In this document: piece after piece, positions 48,967 to 60,260 of the stretch
Position numbering within the stretch: position 1 is the stretch's first letter
How the letters are laid out: the number at the start of each line of letters is the position of its first letter
Assembly (NCBI GenBank): GCA_037975125.1
Contig: CM075856.1
Coordinates: forward strand, 7,449,078 to 7,513,077
Reading direction: 5' to 3'
From: Latrodectus hesperus
Lineage: Eukaryota; Arthropoda; Arachnida; Araneae; Theridiidae
DNA length: 64,000 bases
Translations under genes and position numbers: made by a program
The notes under the pieces: generated by a model
What the model was told of the DNA's origin: nothing
Databases searched by the model: none
Seen by the model: the letters and a program-made list of their open reading frames with translations, nothing else

Positions 48967-51582
48967 ATGCAGCGTGTCACAAGAAAAATGGATATGGATT
49001 TGATGAAAAGTCTTCTCGAAAAATTAGCGGAGCAGATGGCTGAGATGAAAGCTGGACAAGAAGATATGAAAACCGAGATGAAAGCTGGACAAGAAGAGAT
49101 GAAAGCTAGACAAGAAGAGATGAAAGCTGGACAAGAAGAGATTAAAACCGAGATGATGAAAGAGATAAAATCTGGACAGGAAGAACTTAAGAAGGACATT
49201 GTAAGTGTTAAAGAAGAATTCTACAACATCATTCAAGAGAAGATGAATGCAATGGATGATAAGGTAACTTCAGTTGAAACTAAAGTTTTGAAGACAGAGA
49301 AGAAAGTTAAAGAAGCATTAGACAATATGAATAAGAAGATTGAAAGCTTGGAGAAGCAAATGTCAAACAAACATGAGGAACCCAACGTGGCATTTGTGCC
49401 TTCCCTAGCCAATATTAAACTCTCAACATTTGATGGGAAATCATCCTGGCAAGTATACAAGACCCAGTTTATGATGGTAGCGGAAGCTAATGGATGGAAT
49501 CCCCGAGCCCAAGCTTTTCACCTGGCGGCTTCGTTAAGAGGAGACGCGGCTGACATCCTCGAGACGCTTCCGGAGGAGCAGAGGCACAATTTCCAAGCCC
49601 TATCGAGTGCGCTTGAGCTACGGTTTGGAGATAAGTGCACTAAAGAATATAGCAGACTACAGTTAAAGTCCCGCTATCAAAAGGCGGGTGAAGGTCTGCA
49701 AGAATTGGCTGCCGATATTCAGCGACTTTCCCATTTAGCATTTTCGGACTGCCCAGCTGAGATACGTCAAGATTTGGCCCTCCATCACTTCATCGATAGT
49801 GTGCGGGATCCGGAGATACAGAAAACACTTAGACTCGCCGATGTCAAAGATATCGGATCTGCCCTAGTCTACGCACATAAGATAGAGGCTGCCCAGCAGG
49901 CCACGCGTAAAGACCAGCACTACATCAGAGCCGTCTCTGCTACTGATACGAACTATGATCTAAGAAAGCAAATTGAAGATCTGCGGCGAAAATTGCGTAG
50001 CTTAGAATTGAGTAAAGGTGGCAGAAACACAAAAATTCAGTGTTGGACTTGCGGTGGAGTCGGACACGTCCGTAGATACTGTCCGAAAACAAAAGATGGT
50101 GGAATTTCTAAAATGGAAATACGTCAACGCAAAGAAACTCTTCAAGGAAATACTGATGCATTATCAAGGAAACCGTATAATGAAAACTGCCGATATTGTT
50201 CTAGAGTAGAGAAGAACTATCAGTTAGTAAATCCTTTGGTACGCCAAGTTACTGTTTCACCTCCATCGAAACCAGACCCATGGAGTGATAAAGAACTTAG
50301 AGAAGCCCAAAAAGAAGATTCAGATATAAATCCAATTTTAGAATTAAAAGAATCTTCCAGTATGAAACCAAGTTGGCAGGATATCTCCACCTACAGTCCT
50401 GCGACTAAGCAATATTGGGCTCTTTGGGACTCACTCCATATAAGAAATGGTGTCTTATACAGGAAATGGGAATCCGATGATGGACGTAATTTCAAATGGC
50501 AGCTTGTTCTTCCAAAATCAAGAATTTCAGATGTTTTGAAAGAATTGCACAGTAGCTCAACTGGAGGCCACTTCGGAGTAATGAAAACTCTACAGAAAGT
50601 TCGAGAACGCTTCTATTGGAGCAAAACGAGACAAGATGTAGAGAAATGGTGCCAATCTTGTGATGACTGTGCGGCACGTAAAGGACCGAAGAAACGTAGC
50701 CGAGGAAGGTTGCAGCGGTACAACGTAGGAGCACCTTTTGAGCGGATAGCATTGGACATTTTGGGTCCTTTACCACGATCCTCAAATGGCAACAAATACA
50801 TACTAGTTGTCATGGACTACTTTACTAAGTGGCCTGAAGCGTTTGCAATCCCCGATCAAGAGGCGACTACAGTAGCCGAGGTTCTAGTGCAACAATGGGT
50901 TTCCAGATTCGGCACACCCTTACAAATTCATTCTGATCAAGGGACAAATTTCACCTCTGTTGTGTTTAAAGGAATGTGTCAAATTCTCGGAATAGACAAG
51001 ACGCAGACCACGCCACTACACCCACAATCGGATGGCATGGTAGAGAGGTTTAACAGAACCATCTTGAATAACCTCTCCCTTATGGTTTCCAGAAATCAGC
51101 AAGATTGGGATTTGAAGCTACCGCTGTTTCTGCTTGCATATCGCAGTGCTGTCCATGAGACTACCGGATATACTCCTTCACAGATGCTCTTTGGTCGCGA
51201 ACTTCGTCTCCCTTGTGATCTTCAGTTTGGTCGTCCACCGGATACATCTTCATCGCCAGAGGAATACCTTCGAGACCTTCAGGCACGTCTTGAAGATGTC
51301 CATAACTTCGCTCGAGACCGAATCAACCTGACGACCGAAAGAATGAAGACAAGGTATGACACAAGAGCGACGGGACATGAATTCCAAGAAGGTGACAAAG
51401 TTTGGTTGTGGAACCCGATTCGACGTAAAGGACTTTCTCCAAAGTTGCAAGCCAACTGGGAAGGTCCCTACACAGTCCTAAAAAGACTGAACGACGTCGT
51501 GGTTCGTATAAGAAAATCATCTGCTTCAAAACCAAAGGTAGTACATTATGATAGATTAGCTCCTTATCGTAATGTAGAGTAA
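48967..51582 (+). CDS. Gag-integrase fusion polyprotein of the Gypsy element
   Basis: 871 residues from the first ATG at 48967; the frame is open to 48874 but that part lies in the LTR and lacks ATG. Residues about 20-75 are imperfect repeats of a KAGQEEM-like unit, and the region to about 135 is a charged coiled coil. Residues about 150-310 are a retrotransposon gag capsid domain (from STFDGKSSW). A CCHC zinc knuckle lies at 359-372 (CWTCGGVGHVRRYC). Shortly after comes NTDALSRKP, the wording that normally closes RNase H, so protease, reverse transcriptase and most of RNase H are missing with the frame preserved. Integrase follows: an HHCC zinc site (H528, H535, C562, C565), the catalytic triad D597, D657 and E693 (35 residues between the last two), and a GPY/F module with WEGPYTVL near the C-terminus. 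The integrase residues look intact. Without reverse transcriptase it cannot copy itself. Confidence 0.95.
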   Translation: MQRVTRKMDMDLMKSLLEKLAEQMAEMKAGQEDMKTEMKAGQEEMKARQEEMKAGQEEIKTEMMKEIKSGQEELKKDIVSVKEEFYNIIQEKMNAMDDKVTSVETKVLKTEKKVKEALDNMNKKIESLEKQMSNKHEEPNVAFVPSLANIKLSTFDGKSSWQVYKTQFMMVAEANGWNPRAQAFHLAASLRGDAADILETLPEEQRHNFQALSSALELRFGDKCTKEYSRLQLKSRYQKAGEGLQELAADIQRLSHLAFSDCPAEIRQDLALHHFIDSVRDPEIQKTLRLADVKDIGSALVYAHKIEAAQQATRKDQHYIRAVSATDTNYDLRKQIEDLRRKLRSLELSKGGRNTKIQCWTCGGVGHVRRYCPKTKDGGISKMEIRQRKETLQGNTDALSRKPYNENCRYCSRVEKNYQLVNPLVRQVTVSPPSKPDPWSDKELREAQKEDSDINPILELKESSSMKPSWQDISTYSPATKQYWALWDSLHIRNGVLYRKWESDDGRNFKWQLVLPKSRISDVLKELHSSSTGGHFGVMKTLQKVRERFYWSKTRQDVEKWCQSCDDCAARKGPKKRSRGRLQRYNVGAPFERIALDILGPLPRSSNGNKYILVVMDYFTKWPEAFAIPDQEATTVAEVLVQQWVSRFGTPLQIHSDQGTNFTSVVFKGMCQILGIDKTQTTPLHPQSDGMVERFNRTILNNLSLMVSRNQQDWDLKLPLFLLAYRSAVHETTGYTPSQMLFGRELRLPCDLQFGRPPDTSSSPEEYLRDLQARLEDVHNFARDRINLTTERMKTRYDTRATGHEFQEGDKVWLWNPIRRKGLSPKLQANWEGPYTVLKRLNDVVVRIRKSSASKPKVVHYDRLAPYRNVE

Positions 51583-51760
51583 AAATCAGTAGACCATGGT
51601 CTGTTTGTAAATAGTATAGATAATTTTAATCTTTTCTATTTTCTTGTATTTTTAGTTGCTTGTGTATGTAATGTGCTCTGTATCCTCTTGAAATGTAAAT
51701 TCTTTTATATTAAATTTGGCCTCCTATCAGGGGATTGTACTGCCCGGGACGTGCAGTCCT
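51583..51760 (+). other. Untranslated leader to the polypurine tract
   Basis: Non-coding tail of the element between the stop codon and the purine tract; no env-like frame. Confidence 0.7.
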
Positions 51761-51773
51761 TGAGAGGGGGCAA
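51761..51773 (+). promoter_or_regulatory. Polypurine tract
   Basis: TGAGAGGGGGCAA directly precedes the TGTTACA start of the right LTR, the site where plus-strand DNA synthesis would start. Confidence 0.85.
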
Positions 51774-52367
51774 TGTTACAAATTTGTAAATAATGATTAT
51801 ATTTGTCTTAAAATATCTCAGACAGATCAGAAATTCTCACATTTTGGGCAAAAATTGCGGTATTTAGACGTGTTGTAGTTTAAAAGCGGATTTCCTAATG
51901 ATTTGGCGACTTGGCGACAGTTGGCGAGATTCTTGGCGACGGTTGGCGAGATTTTTGGCGACTTGGCGAGAAATCGATACTTCTGGAAACATCCATCACC
52001 TAAGCTCTAGGACCAATATTTTTCGAGATAGCCTAGAAGCTTCCAGAACCTTGGCGAAATTGGTAGATTTCTCCGCCAAGTCAGGTATAAATACCGCAGC
52101 CCGACATGGAAGAGTAGAGTTATTGTGAAGACAGTCAGTTTAGTGAAGACGATTAGTTGTGACTGCTAGTTGTTCTCTGTCTGAGGTATTTGAGACCTGT
52201 GATTGGAAGCTGTTTCTTATTATATCTGACGAATTGTAGCTGTATAATTGTGACTGTTACAGCGGGAATTTCGTTTATTTAGTGAAGTTCTTACGAATAA
52301 AAGTCTTGTGTTCATTAAGTGGTTGCTTTATTCAACTCTCAATCAACACGAACCTGTGAAGCTCGGT

Positions 52368-52370
<3 letters not shown>
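51774..52370 (+). repeat. 3' LTR
   Basis: 597 bp, from TGTTACA to GGTACA, the proper TG...CA ends. Compared with the 5' LTR it has one fewer TTGGCGAC unit, one inserted A near 52121, one missing T near 51793, and substitutions near 52142 and 52354. TATA box at 52086-52093 and AATAAA at 52296-52301. Confidence 0.96.

Positions 52371-52417
<47 letters not shown>
52371..52417. repeat. (AT)n flank to the right of the Gypsy element
   Basis: Direct continuation of AT repeat after the 3' LTR, showing that the element sits inside a TA microsatellite. Confidence 0.95.
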
Positions 52418-52418
<1 letters not shown>

Positions 52419-53590
52419 TTTCTGTTCATCTGCTTTTGAATGTTCTACATAAAATATTGTGACTGTTACTATAATAGTTATAGTCTGAATGTAAACAATT
52501 TGTAATCACATGTCTACTTTTTAATAAAAAAGGAAGGTTAGTCCTTTTCGTTCTTAGTTACCTTTTCATCTTATTAGTTACAAAAATACTGAGGTATGAC
52601 AAACATAAAAATAGTATGTTTTTGAAATCTTTATTGAACAACTTTACTTTTGGATACCTTTAAATTAGGATTTATTTATTTGTTTGGGAATATGAAAGCA
52701 AACTAATTATGAGACTCTTCCATAAAAGCAGATTGAATAGGACTAAATATATGATGGAACGGAAGTACAGGGCCGTCAAAGTAACTCTACTAAGGATGCA
52801 GTTCTTCCTGTAATCACAATTTCTAGCCTCTAATAGTACAATGCTATTTGTGATCACTGGAGCTTGACTCAATGGATCACAATGTCTCATTTGCATAAAA
52901 GAATTTCTTTGGGAAGAAAAATTTTATTGAAAAACGGTTTCTCTTAATGTATGTATTTTTGCACCCAGACACAGAACAACACTTCAATCTTTTCTGAACA
53001 CATTTTTTGATTTTCAAATCTACTGAAGATTCTAAAACTTCAAAAGTATTTTGTGTTAATGAGCAATTTTGAATTTGCTTTTTATGTAAAATGAATGTAA
53101 GCAATGTAAGAATTATAAACCAAATCATAAGATACTGTACACTTTTTTACTCACTTGTGTGTGCGTGAAGTATATTTTTCATTGAGATTACAAGAATGCA
53201 ATTATAATTTTACATTATCAATCTATTCTAACATTTCTATTATTTTCACTTTCATGTATATAGAATAGTACAGGGGTTGGCAGGCTTTTCTGAGTTACGA
53301 GTTACTTTTAATTCCTTATTTATCTTACGATATCTTTCAATGATGATCGGAGTTTAAGCAAATATATTTTTAGCTATGCGAATCCCATAAAAATTAGCAT
53401 TGGCGACCATCCTAAAATATTTTGCCGATCCACTAGTCTATCGCAGTACCCTTAATGCCCATCTTTACGTAATAGAAGCTGCAGTTTCCTTTTAGTTACC
53501 ACGTTATTTGATTTCTCTCTGGAGTTTATTCCCTTTTTCCTGTAAAGCAGACTTTCAATCATGAACAGGAAATATGTAGTGAATTATGGG
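52418..53590. other. AT-rich non-coding stretch, no gene seen
   Basis: The sequence at 53271 starts CAGGGGTTGGCAGGC, like the tip of a hAT transposon, but I found no matching right end and no transposase. Minus-strand frames at 52672-52896 and 52877-53128 show no family features. Confidence 0.5.
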
Positions 53591-53597
53591 GGGGGGC

Positions 53598-53771
53598 TAT
53601 ATTTTAGGGTGCCCCTTGGTCAATTTGCTGTCATATTATTAGCGATGTTGGTGTATTTCTGGTTGATCTATCATGTTTTCAGAACCATCTTATTTCTTGA
53701 AACATGCATGAAAACAAGTTATGCGAAAAAAAAAAATCACCTATATTCGCCAAAGGGCACCCTAAAGTATA
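53598..53771. mobile_element. Small MITE-like inverted-repeat element
   Basis: Arms at 53598-53619 and 53750-53771 are inverse copies with 20 of 22 bases matching, containing TTTAGGGTGCCC. The interior of about 130 bases is AT-rich with no transposase. A G run lies just outside on the left and a T run on the right. The open frame across it is not a gene. I cannot name the family or find a target duplication. Confidence 0.6.
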
Positions 53772-54179
53772 TTTTTTCCGAATTGTGTTCACTTATGTAG
53801 GCAACGGAAATATCATCATATTATTACTATTTGTTCAATTCATGAAAATTCATTAATTAAACATGAAGTAGTTTTATAAAATAAAATTTACTTATAAAGA
53901 TGAGACAGAAAAGTAATTTTTATAAAGAAATTTAGATTTCCATTTTTTTCTCTAGAGCTAAGGCTTATTTTACAATTTAAAGATGATTCTGTTTGAGCCA
54001 GATTTCTCATATGTATATACTTGTAAAAGTGCAGCATTTAATATAAGTAATTTAAGAATGTAATATAAGAAAGATTTTGCTTAAATATAGATAATTTTAT
54101 ATCTTTTTAGTCATTATTATTAACATCTCTTACACAAACTTATATTACTAATATCCGAATTAAACTGTACGACTGAAGA

Positions 54180-54560
54180 ATTAGAAAAATCTGTGTCAGA
54201 GAACGTCTGATGAAACTATTTAGAGCATCGAATCGATGAGTGTTATGCCTACGGGTTTTTCTTAGTAGGCTTAACAGTGAATTTGCATGGAACATCAGAA
54301 TTGATTGCGCTGTTCCAGAGTGTCATCATTACCTAATTAGTTAAGTAATTGATAACACCACTAATGAAACCATTGTTAATGACTTTATGAGAACCATTCT
54401 AGAAATTTAGTGTTCCGAACAACACATAGGATTAGCATTAAGTGAAATTTGTATGCAAATAGATTCATTGCACTTTAGGATAGGTCACCTGTATCAGCTG
54501 TTCTTTTATCTCCAATTTGACTGACGTTTTTCATCGCTCAATTTAAGGTTATTTGTTGTT
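54180..54560. promoter_or_regulatory. Candidate enhancer, POU/SOX/homeodomain motifs
   Basis: Two perfect POU octamers in opposite orientation, ATTTGCAT (54281-54288) and ATGCAAAT (54453-54460), a SOX-like CCATTGTT (54370-54377) between them, and homeodomain-like CCTAATTAG near 54332-54340. The patch is less AT-rich than its flanks and has no coding frame. Octamer plus SOX pairs mark many neural and early developmental enhancers; applying that here is inference. Confidence 0.35.
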
Positions 54561-56394
<1,834 letters not shown>

Positions 56395-56740
56395 ATTTGA
56401 TGTCATACGGAGTGCATCGCACCCCGTTATTTGTCGGTGCGTGTCCCGTAGAATTCACTAGTTTCCCACACGAACTACATTTCCCTTTCAAAGCTTACAA
56501 CAGAACCAAGATGCGTTTGTTCGAAGGCAACAACTTTCTAATATGGTCAATTGAACGGCGGCGGATTTTGAATGACGAATTATCTCGTCTCGCCAACCTG
56601 ATCTTACAAGCGCCGTTAAAATGATGACAAATGAATGAAAGCCGCTTCTGTATGTAATTGTACTGGGAGTAGAAACTCTTCGGACGATGATGGGACATAG
56701 GGTGAACCAGACAACTCACTTGGCTTCCTTTTTTTTGTTG
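56395..56740. promoter_or_regulatory. Candidate conserved non-coding block with CpGs
   Basis: A sharp block of balanced composition with words such as GAACGGCGGCGG (56553-56564) and TCTCGTCTCGCC. Open frames exist on both strands (56397-56624 + and 56495-56719 -), but neither looks like a known protein. It may be regulatory or an exon of an unknown gene. Confidence 0.3.
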
Positions 56741-57410
56741 TTATCTTATTTATGCTGCCAAAAAGTTTTAGAAACATTTTTTTTTACGCTCAGGTGGGTT
56801 CTCCGCTTTTTTTTTTCTCCCCAGTAATAGAATATTTTTTTTTGAGAATAACATTAATGTAATAGAACTCACTTACCTCATGTTGGGAAAAAAGAGGCTT
56901 TTAAAATGGAGAATCATTTCCCGTGAGAGAAGGGAAACTATTTTTAAATGTTTTTTTTTGTTATTTTAGAATTTGGTTTATAAGAAAACAAAAATGAGCT
57001 TTGTTTTCGAATAAAAGCATTTTTTAACTCTTGTCTTAAGGAGGATATATTATTCTCCTCTTAGAGATGTTTTAGTTTCATGAAAAATGTGTTATCTTGA
57101 TACAATCTGTATTGTATATAATTGATCAAAAATATATTACTTTGACAAGTCTCTATTGTATAAAATTGAGGAAAAGGTATGCAATAGACATTTTTGGACA
57201 TATTTGTGCGTTATACTTTTTTTTTTTATCTATTTCTGCTTTAATTATTCAGTTAGTTTAGCTGTAGATTTCAGATGAGGTTTCTATTTAACCTCAAATG
57301 ACACTTTATTAAAATTTTCCTATTAGAGTTAAACAAAATGAATTTGCCCCTGAAAATTTTTCCATAAAGCATAAATCGGGATTTTGAACAGCTATTTTTT
57401 AAGGATATAA

Positions 57411-57412
<2 letters not shown>
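56741..57412. other. T-rich non-coding stretch, no gene seen
   Basis: Several poly(T) runs; nothing else. Confidence 0.6.

Positions 57413-57499
<87 letters not shown>
57413..57499. repeat. (AT)n microsatellite, about 43 units
   Basis: Uninterrupted AT dinucleotides. Confidence 0.97.
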
Positions 57500-57500
<1 letters not shown>

Positions 57501-60084
57501 TTAATACTGATACTGTAATATATTGCTTGACAGAGGTTGTGACAACGTTGATTTTATATTTTACACAACAGCATTTCTTTGGATGTCAAGCTGTTCCATT
57601 CTTCAAGTCGCTTTCTTAAAAGTAAATAATAATCAATCTTACATGAATGAGCAGTCTAAAGTGACTTAAATTATTAATACACATGTAATACTTTTAATGA
57701 ACAAATCTTATTTTTCGTTAAAATAACTGTTAGTGTTCGGTCCATTATTACACAGTAAGATATGATGAAAGAGATTCATATAAATACTCGCATTCAGTAA
57801 CAATAAAAACACCAGTAAGTGAAGTTTCGGATCGTATTAAACATCACCAAAAGGCTAGATTACTAATATCTGTTTTACATTCAAATACATCAGTTTTTAT
57901 AGAAATATTTTATATCTGTGTGTTATATTTGTGTTATATTAAGTAAGTGGAAATAATCTTTTGTAAGGAGTTTAAAGATCAAATGACCACAAATTAATGC
58001 TACTTGCTGAAAAATATTAATAATCACCATTCGATATTAAGTAGTAAAATAATTATTATTCCAGCTAATATTGGCCTTTAAAATGAATTTGAGACTGAGT
58101 TATAACCGTAACAACAGTAATCGTTTGACATGGTTTCATTCGAACACCTAATAAAGACCTACGAGCTGTTAATTTTGTTGATTTTTTAAAAAATTTTTTT
58201 AAACTTTATTAAACTAATTTAAAATATCAGTAAAATAAATACGAAATTTATTAATTTTGAAATTTAAAATACGAAATTATTACAGCTAATTAAACTAAGT
58301 TAAAGTTAATTGAGAACTTCATTCTATTAGGATCACGTGCTGGAGAGCTTTAATCATATCAATTTTATATATATATATAAACATCTTTATAGAACCCCTA
58401 ACTAATCACGATTTTTCAGCCTTACTGCTGAAAAATTGCTTAAAACTGTACAAGTTTACCCTCAAGTTTCTGCAGATTCAAAATATCAAGGTTTGTTAAG
58501 AATCCTTTTCTATCTCACTAAGTTAAAAATATCTTATTAAAATTTCATATTACTCAAATAGCTTTCTTTATAATATAGGTTACATAACATCGATAATAAT
58601 CACATATTAAGAAAAATAAATGAATTATTTTTTGAAAATGGCTTCATTTTTGCGAAAGTCATTAATTTTAGTTAATTCTAATGCTATTAGTGTGCAATTT
58701 TTCTTATCTTGTAAAATAAATGTGTTCTATTAAATATATATGTGTTTTATTTCTACTCAAACGCAAGCAAAAGTTCTTATATTATATTTTATTCATGGAT
58801 TTTTGATAATTGTCCTTGTAAGCAAACCATCATTAAAATACATGAGGTGATCAAACATGCTCAACTTTTCTGAAATTCCAGAATATATTTCAAAATACCT
58901 AACAAAACATATAAAATGGTATGTGTAAACATAATTTTACTAAGATAATGTAGATAATTGTTTACTGAACATTTTCAATTTGCAGCTTAAATGAAGAGGT
59001 TACATTTTATTCCCATTACTTTTAAGTTTATAAGGGAAATAATTTAGAAAATACAGTTCAAATAGAGAAATATATTTTAATGTTAAAAACTTTATTTTGT
59101 GAAATGTACTTAGATTAATACGATCAAATCTTTGATCATTTCGCAGTAATTAGAATTAATTCTATAGTAAATGTAATTTAAAAATTCAATAAACTAATTT
59201 TTTATTCATTATTTATTTACGTTATTGTCAATATTTCAATATTCTTAAATATGCATGTAAAGTTATGCTTGTATTTTCTTTTCTTTTTTTTATTCAACTT
59301 CAGTACTTCTATGTTAATAACTTTGTTATATTTAACATCATATTTCATCTATTCTAATAAAAGTAAATTTAAGAAATTCAAAGTGAAAATTTTTGTTTGT
59401 GAAAAATCTCTATCACTTTTTTATACGCATGTGAAAACATATTTCTAAACTTTTTAACAATTGCATTCATTTAGGAATTTATTTAACACTTAAGTGAACT
59501 CCTAATTAGAAAAAAAAAACCATTTATTACTTTCTTAAATAATTAAAATTTTTTTTATATTATTTACAAATAATTTCTCAGTAAGTAGTTTAGATTACAA
59601 ATAATTTCAGTAGTAGATATTTTTTTATAATGCATAAGTTATTATTAAGTTAATATCATGAAAAATGCACTTTAACAGAATAAAATAATTTTCAATTCAA
59701 TAATATTTTGTATAGTTTAATCTTTGTTTTAATAACTATGTAATATATTCAAAAAATATTTTTCATCTAATATCAAAGACTTATTTATTTGATATTAAAT
59801 AAATTATTTTCATTATTTTTCGTATTATTTCTTCTCAGGAAGTTAAAAATTTTCTTTTCGTAATATTCAATCATCAATTCAAAATAATGTATGAATAATA
59901 ATTAATATCTGTGTATATATTTAAGCAAATAAAATAGTTAAATAAATATAATAATGGATAGAATCCATGTCTATTCAATTCATTTTTTAATTCACAATCC
60001 GCTTTATTTAAAATATGTTTGTGGCTGATGTTGATGATGTAAATCATTTTAAAGTAACAAGTTTGAGACATGAAACTGTTAATA
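57500..60084. other. AT-rich non-coding stretch, no gene seen
   Basis: No exon, RNA gene or repeat family recognised; short frames are AT-driven. Confidence 0.6.
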
Positions 60085-60173
60085 ATTTATTATGCATGAT
60101 AACACCTGCGCCTTTTCACTGTGGGATTGGATTCAAACGTTTATCCTCATGTAAGCACGTGTGTTTTAACTTA

Positions 60174-60187
60174 GTTGCTATGACAAC
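60174..60187. promoter_or_regulatory. RFX X-box
   Basis: GTTGCTATGACAAC fits the RFX-factor consensus (GTTNCC-AT-GGNAAC type), with both half sites present and the central spacing correct. It sits in a mixed-composition patch (about 60085-60260) inside AT-rich DNA. RFX factors drive genes of ciliated sensory cells in animals. The nearest known gene is the USH1G-like exon 52 kb to the left, so any link is speculative. Confidence 0.5.
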
Positions 60188-60260
60188 CGAATGAATCATA
60201 CTTCGATACACGTTGTGGTTCAATAGGATGTGAAGGGACTTCTGATCAAGCACTTATGAA

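Noticed and set aside
48909..49460. Minus-strand frames opposite the gag coiled-coil region
   Set aside because: Shadows of the KAGQEEM-type repeats on the coding strand.
53271..53590. hAT transposon
   Set aside because: Only the CAGGGGTTGG-like tip is present; I found no inverted right end, 8-bp duplication or transposase.
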